A stretch of 64,000 nucleotides of DNA from Rubripirellula amarantea (GTDB taxonomy: Bacteria > Planctomycetota > Planctomycetia > Pirellulales > Pirellulaceae), in NCBI RefSeq assembly GCF_007859865.1, contig NZ_SJPI01000001.1, forward strand, positions 2,975,406 to 3,039,405, given 5' to 3'. Positions 35,961 through 44,324 of this stretch are shown piece by piece. The notes under the pieces were generated by a model. That model did no database searches. It was not told the DNA's origin and saw only the letters and a list, made by a program, of their open reading frames with translations. The position numbers were made by a program, and so were the translations under genes. The number at the start of each line of letters is the position of its first letter. The first letter of the stretch is position 1.

Positions 35961-36596
35961 CTAAACACAAAACCAGTAAACGATCAGTTTGCCGTACTCA
36001 ATCCAAATCGGAAAGTGCGTTTCGGCACTATCGGCTGAACTCGTCGCCGCGCAAACTGACACGTTTGCTTCGTCTTTAAAAACCCGGTCGAAACACAACC
36101 GGCATCGACGAGTATGGGGTGCCGATGTGACCACAACTAATTTCGTCACTCCAGGCAACGCACGTTGCAGTCCAACAGCTTCGCTACGCGAACTAAGCCA
36201 GTCACCGTCAACCGGGCGAACGGTATGGATGTGTTCAGTCGGGACACCGTGCAGTCCGAGGAAGTCAATCTCACGTTGCACACGCGAGTCGTTTTGGCCC
36301 CGGACAAAGTTGTAAGTCGACATCTGTTGTTCATCGAGCAAGTAGATGTCGTCGACTCGTTTCAAATGATAAAGATCCGCTGCAGCGTGCAAACGTTCCC
36401 ACACCGCAATTCCATCGGCCATCACATAAGCGACTTCACCCTCCGCTTGGTGATCGTGAACGTACAATGGCATGATCATCCATCCGCGGATCTGTGCAAA
36501 CGACATTGCAATCCAGATTGCCGCCAAGGCGATTGCCAAACACCAGAATCTTCGCCGCCACTTGGAAGCGTCGCGTGAGTCGGCAGGAATGTTCAA
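35961..36596 (-). CDS. DUF218 / YdcF-like membrane-anchored protein
   Basis: 211 residues from a TTG at 36596, chosen because it forms a four-base TTGA overlap with the FemAB stop; a TTG at 36641 would add 15 residues. One membrane helix (FWCLAIALAAIWIAMSFAQI), then a DUF218 domain: AYVMADGIAVWERLHAAADLY, VPTEHIHTV, WLSSRSEAVGLQRALPG, VVTSAPHTRRCRLCFDRVF. DUF218 proteins (SanA, ElyC, YdcF) are linked to envelope glycan metabolism. Adjacent FemAB and glycosyltransferase genes support a polysaccharide role. Confidence 0.78.
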   Translation of the reverse strand: MNIPADSRDASKWRRRFWCLAIALAAIWIAMSFAQIRGWMIMPLYVHDHQAEGEVAYVMADGIAVWERLHAAADLYHLKRVDDIYLLDEQQMSTYNFVRGQNDSRVQREIDFLGLHGVPTEHIHTVRPVDGDWLSSRSEAVGLQRALPGVTKLVVVTSAPHTRRCRLCFDRVFKDEANVSVCAATSSADSAETHFPIWIEYGKLIVYWFCV

Positions 36597-37621
36597 GGAA
36601 TGCCACGCACGATCGTGGGGCCAATCAATCGTGTCAGCCAAACTGGCAAACGTTGCCAGATTTTTACGAGCCGTTGTTTTCCGTCGGAATCAGGACGCAT
36701 GTCGTTCGGGTCGCCCTTGCGAACATAGTACTGCCAGCATGCAGGATGAGGGACCGCGCCCCACTGAGCCTTGAATTTATACGTTCCACTGCCTTCACTG
36801 CTGCGTCCAAAGTCAAACGTATGACTGCGTCGCTCGACGGCTCGCTCAAGCAAGTGCCGATACATCAGCATGTTGGCATTCATCCGGTTGAACTCTCGCA
36901 AGCAACTTGCACTTGGCACTTCGGTCACACCATCGCAGTGCACCAGCAAACCTGCGGCTACCGGTCGGTCTTCCTTCCGCACGACACAAATCTCTGCATC
37001 GTCGCCAAATTCCTTCAACACATAAGCGAACAGGTTGCGTGAGAAGACAGGGGTGCCCAGGTCTCGCATATTGTGCGCGAACACCGCATAAAACGAATCG
37101 AGCAATTCATCAGCACCGAAGTTCACCTGCAGACCGAATTCGCCAGACTTCTTCACTTGGCTGCGAACCTTTGACTTCAGGTTTTTCATGATTCCCTCGG
37201 TCGTCTCTGGAAGAGGCATGCGCATGTGAACCTTCTCGGTTCGCTCGAAATTCAACCGAGGATGATCGACGGGCGATTCATGTCTGAGCTCCAAATAGTT
37301 GACGTCCAACTCGTCCGCAAGATCGCAGGCCGCATCAATCAGTTGCACCGCAGTCTCGTTGTCCTTCGCCCAGACTCCGCCCGTGTTGACGTATGGAATG
37401 CTAACTAAGAAGCGACCGAACAGCGGCCCCGACACCAAGTTCAATGGCAGAACGCCCGTCGCCTGATCACCACAAGTTGCCGTTGCGAGATAAGTTTGGT
37501 GACGCAGTCCCTTGCCGATGCTATTGATCCAAGACTCATGATGCGCATTGAGTCGCCCGTAGGTTGCGTCATGTATCAGCGGCCAATCCGAAGGCCAACG
37601 ATGAGTTTGGATTTGATTCAC
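36593..37621 (-). CDS. FemAB/GNAT-type protein, exosortase-system associated
   Basis: 342 residues starting at GTG 37621. Two-part GNAT-like fold: N-terminal half with HESWINSIGKGLRHQTYLA, C-terminal acetyltransferase_6-like half with KSKVRSQVKKSGEFGLQV and FDFGRSSEGSGTYKFKAQWG, the signature of FemAB-related proteins found in PEP-CTERM/exosortase EPS loci. Likely transfers an acyl or aminoacyl group to a sugar or lipid-linked intermediate. Adjacent DUF218 and GT4 genes fit. Its stop overlaps the TTG start of the DUF218 gene. Confidence 0.85.
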   Translation of the reverse strand: MNQIQTHRWPSDWPLIHDATYGRLNAHHESWINSIGKGLRHQTYLATATCGDQATGVLPLNLVSGPLFGRFLVSIPYVNTGGVWAKDNETAVQLIDAACDLADELDVNYLELRHESPVDHPRLNFERTEKVHMRMPLPETTEGIMKNLKSKVRSQVKKSGEFGLQVNFGADELLDSFYAVFAHNMRDLGTPVFSRNLFAYVLKEFGDDAEICVVRKEDRPVAAGLLVHCDGVTEVPSASCLREFNRMNANMLMYRHLLERAVERRSHTFDFGRSSEGSGTYKFKAQWGAVPHPACWQYYVRKGDPNDMRPDSDGKQRLVKIWQRLPVWLTRLIGPTIVRGIP

Positions 37622-37689
37622 GAATTTTCGACCAGCGCCCTCACGGAAGATTTCAAGACGATCGTAGATGCCCAGTCTTGCAAGTCAAT

Positions 37690-38847
37690 TCAAGAGTCAA
37701 GCGAGCGGTAAACATCGACCATTTTTTTCATTCGCCCTTCAAAACTGAATCGTTCTTCAACGGTCTGACGCCCAGCCTCACCGAACCGCTGTCGCGCACT
37801 CGGGTCGGCGATCAATGCCGCCAATGCTTGTTGAAGTTCATCCATGTCGTCCGGTTCAACGAGTCGACCATTGACGTCATCGGAAATCAGCGTTGGCATC
37901 CCCGCGACCTTTGTTGCCAAAACGGGGACACCCATTGCCATGGCTTCAAGCACCACGTTGGGCAAGCCTTCACGTCGACTGCTCAACGCGTACAAGTCGG
38001 CGGCACGATAGACCGTTCTCGGATCCGCGACAAACCCAAGCAGGCGAATTCGGTCTTGGTGACCTGTTGATCGAATTAGTTGTTGCAGTGAGTCATGTTC
38101 GGCGCCATCGCCAGCGATTGCCAATGAGACGTCAGCGCCGGAGTCAATCAGGTTGGCGATAGATCGAATCAGAAGATCAAACCCCTTTTCGTTGGACAGT
38201 CGGCCTACACCTACGACAAGCGTGGTGTTGGTCGAAAAACCCAATTGTTGTTTCGCCTCAGCCGGATCGTTACTAGCGGCGTAGTCATCCAAGGCAATCG
38301 CGTTGTCAATCAGTGAAAGGTTTGTTGCCGCAACGCCACTGCGAAGGCAATCATCGTACAGGTCTTGTGAGACACAGATCACTCGATCGTAGCGTGGTAG
38401 ACATTGCCGATCGACAAAGTAATACAGCGGAGTTTTCCACGTTTTCTGAACCCAGCCATGCACCGTCGTCACTAACTGCATCGGATGACGACGTCGCAGC
38501 ATCAGTCCCAGCAGGTTGCTTTTGTAGTCGTGTCCGTGCCAGATCGTCGGTTGATAGCGATCAACTAACTCGCGAAGTCGCGAAACGATTCCAACGTCCT
38601 TGATTCCAAAGTCATCCACCGCCTCGAGCGACGCCTTCTTTTCAGCCGCTCGCTCGGCGATGACCGAGAATCCATCATCACCAGGATCACGAAGGTAAAC
38701 GCAAACGCAGCGATACCCAAGTGGATCCAGAAAGCGAGGTGAATTCAAAATCGTCTTATCCGGACCACCACCCGTCCCACTCACCACGCGCACATGCATG
38801 ACAAGCGGTGTTTGGGAGCAGGATTTGAAGACAATATCGGAGCTCAT
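37690..38847 (-). CDS. Glycosyltransferase family 4
   Basis: 385 residues from ATG 38847. GT-B fold: N-terminal HVRVVSGTGGGPDKTI and TIWHGHDYKSN; C-terminal donor-binding domain with VVGVGRLSNEKGFDLLIRS, ALSSRREGLPNVVLEAMAMG and VPVLATKVAGMP. The EGLPNVVLEAMA segment holds the retaining catalytic Glu. The true start could be the ATG 16 codons later (MHVRVVSG). Probably adds a sugar to the lipid-linked repeat unit. Divergent from the flavoenzyme gene. Confidence 0.9.
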   Translation of the reverse strand: MSSDIVFKSCSQTPLVMHVRVVSGTGGGPDKTILNSPRFLDPLGYRCVCVYLRDPGDDGFSVIAERAAEKKASLEAVDDFGIKDVGIVSRLRELVDRYQPTIWHGHDYKSNLLGLMLRRRHPMQLVTTVHGWVQKTWKTPLYYFVDRQCLPRYDRVICVSQDLYDDCLRSGVAATNLSLIDNAIALDDYAASNDPAEAKQQLGFSTNTTLVVGVGRLSNEKGFDLLIRSIANLIDSGADVSLAIAGDGAEHDSLQQLIRSTGHQDRIRLLGFVADPRTVYRAADLYALSSRREGLPNVVLEAMAMGVPVLATKVAGMPTLISDDVNGRLVEPDDMDELQQALAALIADPSARQRFGEAGRQTVEERFSFEGRMKKMVDVYRSLDS

Positions 38848-39145
38848 AGAAATTAGCGAAAGCATAGGGCGAAATTTCGGGGGAGAGAGTTCATTTTGTA
38901 CAAGTCGCCGCCTGTTCAACTCGTGCAATTCGCAATCACGTTGTCGAATCAACATCGGCAACAGCGTTTGATCCGACTGGGGCCTTTTCGCAAGTAACGA
39001 ATGCCTAATCGTCATATCCAGCATATCCAGCATGAATGTCAGCGATAGCCAAGGCGATAAGTCCGATACGTTGAATAGGAACACGCTGCGTCGTTACAGA
39101 ATCGTAGGTTTGATTGCACAAATTTTAAATCCACGGACATACAAA
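38848..39145. promoter_or_regulatory. Divergent intergenic region
   Basis: 298 bases between the divergent GT4 and flavoenzyme genes, so promoters for both are expected here. A 9-base motif CATATCCAG occurs twice in tandem at about 39014-39031, and a palindrome CGAAATTTCG lies near 38870. An open frame runs back from the flavoenzyme to 39032 but looks non-coding. Confidence 0.4.
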
Positions 39146-40744
39146 ATGGCCCTTTCACCAACTCCTTTCTCTAATTGGGAAACTGCTTTCCAAGTATCAC
39201 CTATCAACGCGAGCGTAACCCTGACAAGCGAAGTGCCAGTTGCATCAATAAACGGGGCTGGCCAACCGCCGGTAACTGCGGATGTAAGATGCTGGTTCGA
39301 AGCGACTATCGGGAAAGAGAATGTCTTGTGTGATGAAAATAGCAAGAATCGCTACGGGAAATGCACGCTTCCTGTCGGTACCACACCAGGAATCATTGTC
39401 CGGCCCCGTGATGTGAAAGAGGTTCAGCAGGTCATCTTGGCTGCTAAGAACTTCGGACTAGCGACTCATACAATCAGCTGCGGAAAAAATTGGGGTTATG
39501 GTGATGCCTGTGCACCAAAGGATGGACAACTGATCATAGATCTGGGACGTATGAATCAGATCATCGAAGTTAATGAAGAACTAGCCTATGCCGTGATAGA
39601 ACCGGGGGTGTCACAAGGGCAACTCTACGATGAACTGATCAAACGCAATAGTTCGTTGATGCTCGATGCAACAGGAGCTGGGCCCGATGCGAGCATTGTT
39701 GGTAACGTTCTGCAGCGCGGATTTGGACACACGCCTTATGGCGACCGGACTGCCTATTCATGCAACTACCAATACATAACACCGGACGGAAAAATTCATC
39801 ACTCTGGTTTCGGTGATATTTCCAATAGTCAGGTTGGGAATGTCTACCCCTATGGCCAGGGGCCTTGTCAACAAGGGATGTTGGCTCAAAACAACTCTGT
39901 AGTTGTTACACGGATGACGATTTGGATGATGCCACGTCCCGAGAGAATTGAGGGATTTGCGTTTAAGGTTGACGACCATGACGCATTTTTCAAAGTGATT
40001 GATCGCCTACGGCCATTGTGTATCGATGAAACAATCAATGGCGTCATCCATCTGGCTAATGACTTGAGGGTGATGTCTTCGCAGCCATGGATGAAGGCGA
40101 GAGGTCCCGTCCACAAACTGCTTTCCAAAGATGAACGTTCGGAGATGAGGAAACGCGCTGGAGTGGCAAATTGGAATGCACTGGGAGGGATCTATGGGAC
40201 TCGTAGTAGCGTTGCTGATAGGCGAGCAAGAATACGGAGTAAATTACGGGGCGTCTGTTCTGTGCACTTCTTTCGAAAGCAGTACATTGATGCGGCGCGA
40301 CGTGCCGCTTACGGGGTGCCACTGTTGAGAAAATGGAAGCGGATTGATTGGCTTCGCGATTTAACGTCGTCAATAAATGATGTAATGGATTTGCTTCACG
40401 GTCGGCCGTGTCGGAACCATCTGGAAGGCGCGTTTTTTCGAAACAGGCCTGAGTCTGGACAGGTGATCGACGCGGGCCTTATTTGGAAGTCCCCCGTGAT
40501 TCCGTTTCTCGGTTCCGACGCCAAACGCTTGATTGACTGCATGGAGTCAATTGCAAATGATTATGGATTTGATTTGCCTATAACAATATCGCCCGTCAAG
40601 AAGCGTTCAGCAATATGCGTGACCAACCTATGCTTTGATAAATCAAGTCATGACGAAAGTTTGAGAGCGGAAGAATGTGGCAACGAACTAAGGAGCAAGC
40701 TCCTTCAATTCGGTTATCCATTATATCGAGAAAGCTCGATATAG
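39146..40744 (+). CDS. VAO/PCMH-type FAD-dependent oxidoreductase
   Basis: 532 residues from ATG 39146. The PCMH FAD domain is clear: GIIVRPRDVKEVQQVILAAK near 82, SCGKNWGYGDA near 111, IIDLGRMNQIIEVNEELAYA and VIEPGVSQGQLYDEL, then GNVLQRGFGHTPYGDR and GMLAQNNSVVVTRMTIWMMP. Order and wording match p-cresol methylhydroxylase and vanillyl-alcohol oxidase rather than glycolate oxidase. These oxidise a phenolic or alcohol substrate, usually with covalent FAD; the linking residue was not identified. It is alone on the plus strand in the locus, is AT-richer than surrounding genes, and faces a GT1 gene. Confidence 0.82.
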   Translation: MALSPTPFSNWETAFQVSPINASVTLTSEVPVASINGAGQPPVTADVRCWFEATIGKENVLCDENSKNRYGKCTLPVGTTPGIIVRPRDVKEVQQVILAAKNFGLATHTISCGKNWGYGDACAPKDGQLIIDLGRMNQIIEVNEELAYAVIEPGVSQGQLYDELIKRNSSLMLDATGAGPDASIVGNVLQRGFGHTPYGDRTAYSCNYQYITPDGKIHHSGFGDISNSQVGNVYPYGQGPCQQGMLAQNNSVVVTRMTIWMMPRPERIEGFAFKVDDHDAFFKVIDRLRPLCIDETINGVIHLANDLRVMSSQPWMKARGPVHKLLSKDERSEMRKRAGVANWNALGGIYGTRSSVADRRARIRSKLRGVCSVHFFRKQYIDAARRAAYGVPLLRKWKRIDWLRDLTSSINDVMDLLHGRPCRNHLEGAFFRNRPESGQVIDAGLIWKSPVIPFLGSDAKRLIDCMESIANDYGFDLPITISPVKKRSAICVTNLCFDKSSHDESLRAEECGNELRSKLLQFGYPLYRESSI

Positions 40745-40770
40745 AATTTCAATCCTGGGGACGACTGCTA

Positions 40771-42024
40771 TTAGATTGCTTCTTTTAGAAACTCACTTAG
40801 TCTTTGCCTTGCTTGTTCTGTAATGTAGCCGTTAGTCAATTCTTTGCGAAGCGAGTTGCATCGTGTACGAGTTTCTGCATCAGTGAGAACGTGCTTGACC
40901 TTTTCAAGAAGTGTTTCAATTCTAAGATCGCGAGGTCTAAGCAAATCACCCACGCCAAGTCTCAGAAGAGCAACACTGTGAAAGTGCTGGTCAGCCTGCA
41001 CTGGTAACGAAATGATTGGCACACCGTAGTACAACCCGTTGTAAATGCTCATTGCACTGCCATGGGATATCCAAAGATCTATTGTGGTAAGCAACGCATT
41101 TTCATCGAGAAAGTCGTGAACTTCCAAGCATTCGTGTGTGCGAGGTATTTGAAAGTTTCGTCCTCCCTTTGAAACGATGATGTAGTGGCCTTCTTTTAAA
41201 AGGGCATCAATGACTTCGGGCAAGAAGTCAGTTGCCATAGATTCCTGAGTACCAACGGTAATGTAAATGCGTTTGCAGTTGCTGCCATCGTAACTGAACG
41301 ACGTATCTTGATGCTCTCGATTCTGATTCCAAGTTAGGACACCCGTGTAGCAATCTTCTCGTCTCAAGTTTTTAACTGGCATGACTGTCGGATGGTCCGA
41401 CAGGAGGCAGAGATCGCCTTGGCTTGCATACTCGAAAAAGCTTCCTAGTACTGGCAAGCCGTTTGCGCGTGACGACGCTTGGTAAGGTCGAGAAATGCTG
41501 CGCATAACGCGTTCGCGGGCAACACGCCCAAACCAGGTTTCGTTCAACCCATCGACTAGGCCAGACGGAATGAATGAGGGGCCGAGGAAGCAATTGGCTA
41601 CCGAGTTGGGGATTTGGAATTCTGGATGACAACTGGCACTAGTTATCCCAATTGTTGGAATGCCTGCTTGCGCTGCGAGTTGCAACAGTGGGAATCGAAA
41701 ATCCGCCACAACTACAGATGGCCGCGTTTTAATTAGAAGCTCGCGATCGTCCCGATAGTACTGATTGAGCTCGGCTGTCCTATAGAGTGTGCTTCCGCGA
41801 GCCAATCGGCTATAGATTCTTACGGGATCCGCAGTTCTGATTGAGATAGTTTTGAATCCATCCTTCTCAAAGTATGATCGCCTATTTGTGGGCGCCGCGA
41901 CGAGAACTTGAGCGTCACTCAATTCTCTGATCCAGTGGGCTATGATCAGCGGTCTGACAACATGACAGAAACTAATCCCTTCAGAAAAGATCAGGACGGG
42001 ATTGTGGGGGGGCGTCATGAACAT
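40771..42024 (-). CDS. GT1-family glycosyltransferase (MGT-like)
   Basis: 417 residues from ATG 42024 (a second ATG at 42018). GT-B fold of UDP-glucuronosyl/macrolide glycosyltransferase type: N-terminal GISFCHVVRPLIIAHWIREL, acceptor domain, and the C-terminal nucleotide-sugar segment KRIYITVGTQESMATDFLPE, LWISHGSAMSIYNGLYYGVP and IISLPVQADQHFHS. GT1 enzymes glycosylate small lipophilic molecules (lipids, polyketides, phenols), not usually polysaccharide repeats. Convergent with the flavoenzyme, 26 bases apart; the pair may tailor a small or lipid acceptor. Confidence 0.85.
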   Translation of the reverse strand: MFMTPPHNPVLIFSEGISFCHVVRPLIIAHWIRELSDAQVLVAAPTNRRSYFEKDGFKTISIRTADPVRIYSRLARGSTLYRTAELNQYYRDDRELLIKTRPSVVVADFRFPLLQLAAQAGIPTIGITSASCHPEFQIPNSVANCFLGPSFIPSGLVDGLNETWFGRVARERVMRSISRPYQASSRANGLPVLGSFFEYASQGDLCLLSDHPTVMPVKNLRREDCYTGVLTWNQNREHQDTSFSYDGSNCKRIYITVGTQESMATDFLPEVIDALLKEGHYIIVSKGGRNFQIPRTHECLEVHDFLDENALLTTIDLWISHGSAMSIYNGLYYGVPIISLPVQADQHFHSVALLRLGVGDLLRPRDLRIETLLEKVKHVLTDAETRTRCNSLRKELTNGYITEQARQRLSEFLKEAI

Positions 42025-42030
42025 CCGTCC

Positions 42031-42072
42031 AAAAAGAATAGTGGACGCTGTCCAGACTGGCCAGCGTCCACT
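42031..42072 (-). terminator. Rho-independent terminator (minus strand)
   Basis: Perfect 11-base stem AGTGGACGCTG/CAGCGTCCACT (42040-42050 and 42062-42072), with further CCAG/CTGG pairing inside the loop, followed on the minus strand by ATTCTTTTT (42039-42031). It lies just after the PEP-CTERM stop and seven bases before the GT1 start, so it may also act as an attenuator for GT1. Confidence 0.8.
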
Positions 42073-42109
42073 TTCAAAGCAATTAGGTGACTGTCAGATA
42101 AGCCACTCG

Positions 42110-43009
42110 TTAGGCAGTTCGGCGACGACGTCGTGCGCCTAGCCCGATTGCTCCAATCCCAACAAATGCCAACACGGTTGCTGGTTCTGGAACTGGATTG
42201 ATTAGGAAATTGGCTTCGTCACCAAACGTAAATCCATTGGTATTATCCCTAGAAAACGAACCAGCTCCGGCTGGGTCATTGCCTTGGCTTGCAATCACGA
42301 TATCGCCAAGCGCTACACCATCATCAATTGGGACATACTGAACTGAGCTATTAAACTCGTCCCTCAGGACGGTGAACGCACCGTCGAAAGTTCCAGTGAA
42401 AAAACCACCGCCCAATATGTAGTTGGTAATTGTGTAGTAATCGTCGATTCCGTCGAATCCGGCCACCATAACCACATCAAACTCGGTAGCGGTACCAGTG
42501 TAGTTCAAATCCAAGGCGGAGTTCGCGGCCCCCGTGTTCTTGAATGCTGATAGATTCGTGCTTTGCGTTGCGCTTCCATTATCAGTGAAAATGGCAAGTG
42601 CAGCCGAGCCAGCACTGCGGAATGTCGTTGCGAGGTCCGTGACTGGCTGACTGAGCGAATTCACGATGTCTAGCACACTGAATCCAGCAGGTGCCGCTGT
42701 ACCGGTGTAGTCCTGCTGCGTCGCAGTAGCGGATACCAGGTCCAAACCTATTGAGTATGCAGCATATAGATTTCCGCCAGTGACATTGTAGATCGAATCT
42801 GGATCGGTCTTCGTTGACGCTCCGAGGTAAACAACGCCTTGGATAACGTCCGCAAAGCCGTCGCTGTTAGTGTCGATAAACACACCAACGCTGTCATCGG
42901 TAAGGCCATCAGGTGATCCATCAAAAGTGAGTGAACTACCGAGGACACCCGCATCCGAATTAGCAGCACATACAGCAAGTGCCGCGATACATAAAAATTT
43001 ACGTAACAT
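42110..43009 (-). CDS. PEP-CTERM sorting-domain protein
   Basis: 299 residues from ATG 43009, which has a rare good Shine-Dalgarno (GGAGAAGAAG). Signal peptide (FLCIAALAVCAANSDAG), a beta-rich Asn/Thr/Ser/Gly mature part without cysteines, and a textbook C-terminal sorting signal: PVPEPATVLAFVGIGAIGLG followed by ARRRRRTA. An exosortase should cleave at PEP and anchor or release the protein. No exosortase is encoded in this window. Function of the body unknown. Confidence 0.9.
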   Translation of the reverse strand: MLRKFLCIAALAVCAANSDAGVLGSSLTFDGSPDGLTDDSVGVFIDTNSDGFADVIQGVVYLGASTKTDPDSIYNVTGGNLYAAYSIGLDLVSATATQQDYTGTAAPAGFSVLDIVNSLSQPVTDLATTFRSAGSAALAIFTDNGSATQSTNLSAFKNTGAANSALDLNYTGTATEFDVVMVAGFDGIDDYYTITNYILGGGFFTGTFDGAFTVLRDEFNSSVQYVPIDDGVALGDIVIASQGNDPAGAGSFSRDNTNGFTFGDEANFLINPVPEPATVLAFVGIGAIGLGARRRRRTA

Positions 43010-43070
43010 CTTCTTCTCCAAAATTTTAGAAACAATTCTATAAACACAAAACCGAAAGATCGGGCAGCGT

Positions 43071-43436
43071 TTACGAAGGTTTCAGAAGACCGTCTAACAG
43101 CGGACTTGGAGGGAGGGTCGCATTAGCAAACGCGATCTGCCATAGAAGAAAAGGTGTATCGCTTAGCTGGAATTCAGTGCGCGATAGGGCATGAGTGCTG
43201 TTGGATTGAGACGTCACCATCGCCACGCCAGCCAATGTGTCACGACACTTGCCGTCGACGTAGTCACTCAAAGGCTCGTCCGCTTGTTGCGATGCCACCC
43301 AACTCGTCAAAACGCTAAGTTTGGCGTCTTGGGAAATGGATAGCCGCTCGACGCCACTCTCGACGATCACCCCCGCGTCAACGCGAACAGCGCCAACAAG
43401 GAGGAAAAACACGATTGTGAAGATTCGTGGGCTCAT
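43071..43436 (-). CDS. Small secreted protein
   Basis: 121 residues from ATG 43436 (signal peptide RIFTIVFFLLVGAVRVDAG); an upstream TTG at 43481 would overlap the previous stop as TTGA and add 15 residues. Mature part polar with two cysteines apart (VDGKCRDTL). No family recognised. Adjacent to the PEP-CTERM gene and likely part of the same secretion theme. Confidence 0.62.
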   Translation of the reverse strand: MSPRIFTIVFFLLVGAVRVDAGVIVESGVERLSISQDAKLSVLTSWVASQQADEPLSDYVDGKCRDTLAGVAMVTSQSNSTHALSRTEFQLSDTPFLLWQIAFANATLPPSPLLDGLLKPS

Positions 43437-43477
43437 AAACGCTAGGTTAGTATAGGTCTGGGGGGGTTGCAAGGGGC

Positions 43478-44299
43478 TCAAGTACGGGTTTCCTCATTTT
43501 GTACTGATAGATTCCACCACAATCCAGCAACGGCGATCGCGAGAGAGGATAGGGCCGGCGTGTCCACGAGCGATCCGACCAACATGACGGACGCAAAGCC
43601 GCCCAACCCGCAGAGAACGCTAAAATGTTCGGGCGAGAGACGTCGCCGCATGTGCCAGGCATCGCTCAGGAACACAATCTGGACGACGATAATGCTGGTC
43701 AATCCTACGATTCCGTGCTCGTACAACCAGTGAAGGCAGGCGTTCTTGACACGCCAAATCAGGTGATTGTCGGACGTGAACACCCAACCCGCTGCACCTG
43801 CAGAGTGCGCCAGATTTCCCACACGGGGCTGTTCTGAGTAAACAAACTGAGGTTGGCCAAGTACGAGACTGCCTTGGTCAACCGAAAACCAACAAGCTTG
43901 AGGCCGCAGCCTGGACAACAGCCCTGTAGAATTTGCTAGTGAAGGTGAGTCAAACGGAATCGTTTGACGTTCGTGGTCGATGCCCGGCACGATTCGCATG
44001 TCGCCGACGTTACCATCGTAAGACTGAAGCAAATCTTTGTAGCAGCGCCCGTAGCTCAACGTTTGGGAAGCCGACGTTTTGTTGCCTAGATTTGAAATTT
44101 GAACTTCGCATTGAATGTCGCCGGCGTCCAAAATTCGGGCACGAGTGTTTCGATGCCATCCAGCGGCTAGCCCGGCTATTGCATGTCGGCCGGACCAAGG
44201 TCGATCGAACAGTGCCGTAGCTGTGCAAACCAATCCAACTGGAAGGCACTCTGTCATCGCTAGCGGTTTCCAAAATCTCAACCGAAGTTCCGGCGCCAA
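43478..44299 (-). CDS. Membrane protein with O-antigen-ligase-like C-terminus
   Basis: 273 residues from TTG 44299; an internal ATG at 44257 is the alternative. N-terminal half is polar beta-rich with cysteines (GDIQCEVQISNLGN, LSYGRCYKDLL). The C-terminal half begins with SDNHLIWRVKNACLHWLYEHGIVG, which resembles the H-N-x-x-L...E-x-G-x-x-G turn of O-antigen ligases, then three helices. It lacks the N-terminal membrane bundle of those enzymes and may be a split or minimal relative. Lies 25 bases after the VanZ gene. Confidence 0.6.
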   Translation of the reverse strand: MAPELRLRFWKPLAMTECLPVGLVCTATALFDRPWSGRHAIAGLAAGWHRNTRARILDAGDIQCEVQISNLGNKTSASQTLSYGRCYKDLLQSYDGNVGDMRIVPGIDHERQTIPFDSPSLANSTGLLSRLRPQACWFSVDQGSLVLGQPQFVYSEQPRVGNLAHSAGAAGWVFTSDNHLIWRVKNACLHWLYEHGIVGLTSIIVVQIVFLSDAWHMRRRLSPEHFSVLCGLGGFASVMLVGSLVDTPALSSLAIAVAGLWWNLSVQNEETRT

Positions 44300-44324
44300 A
44301 TTGGTTTGCTGGATACGGCCTACA

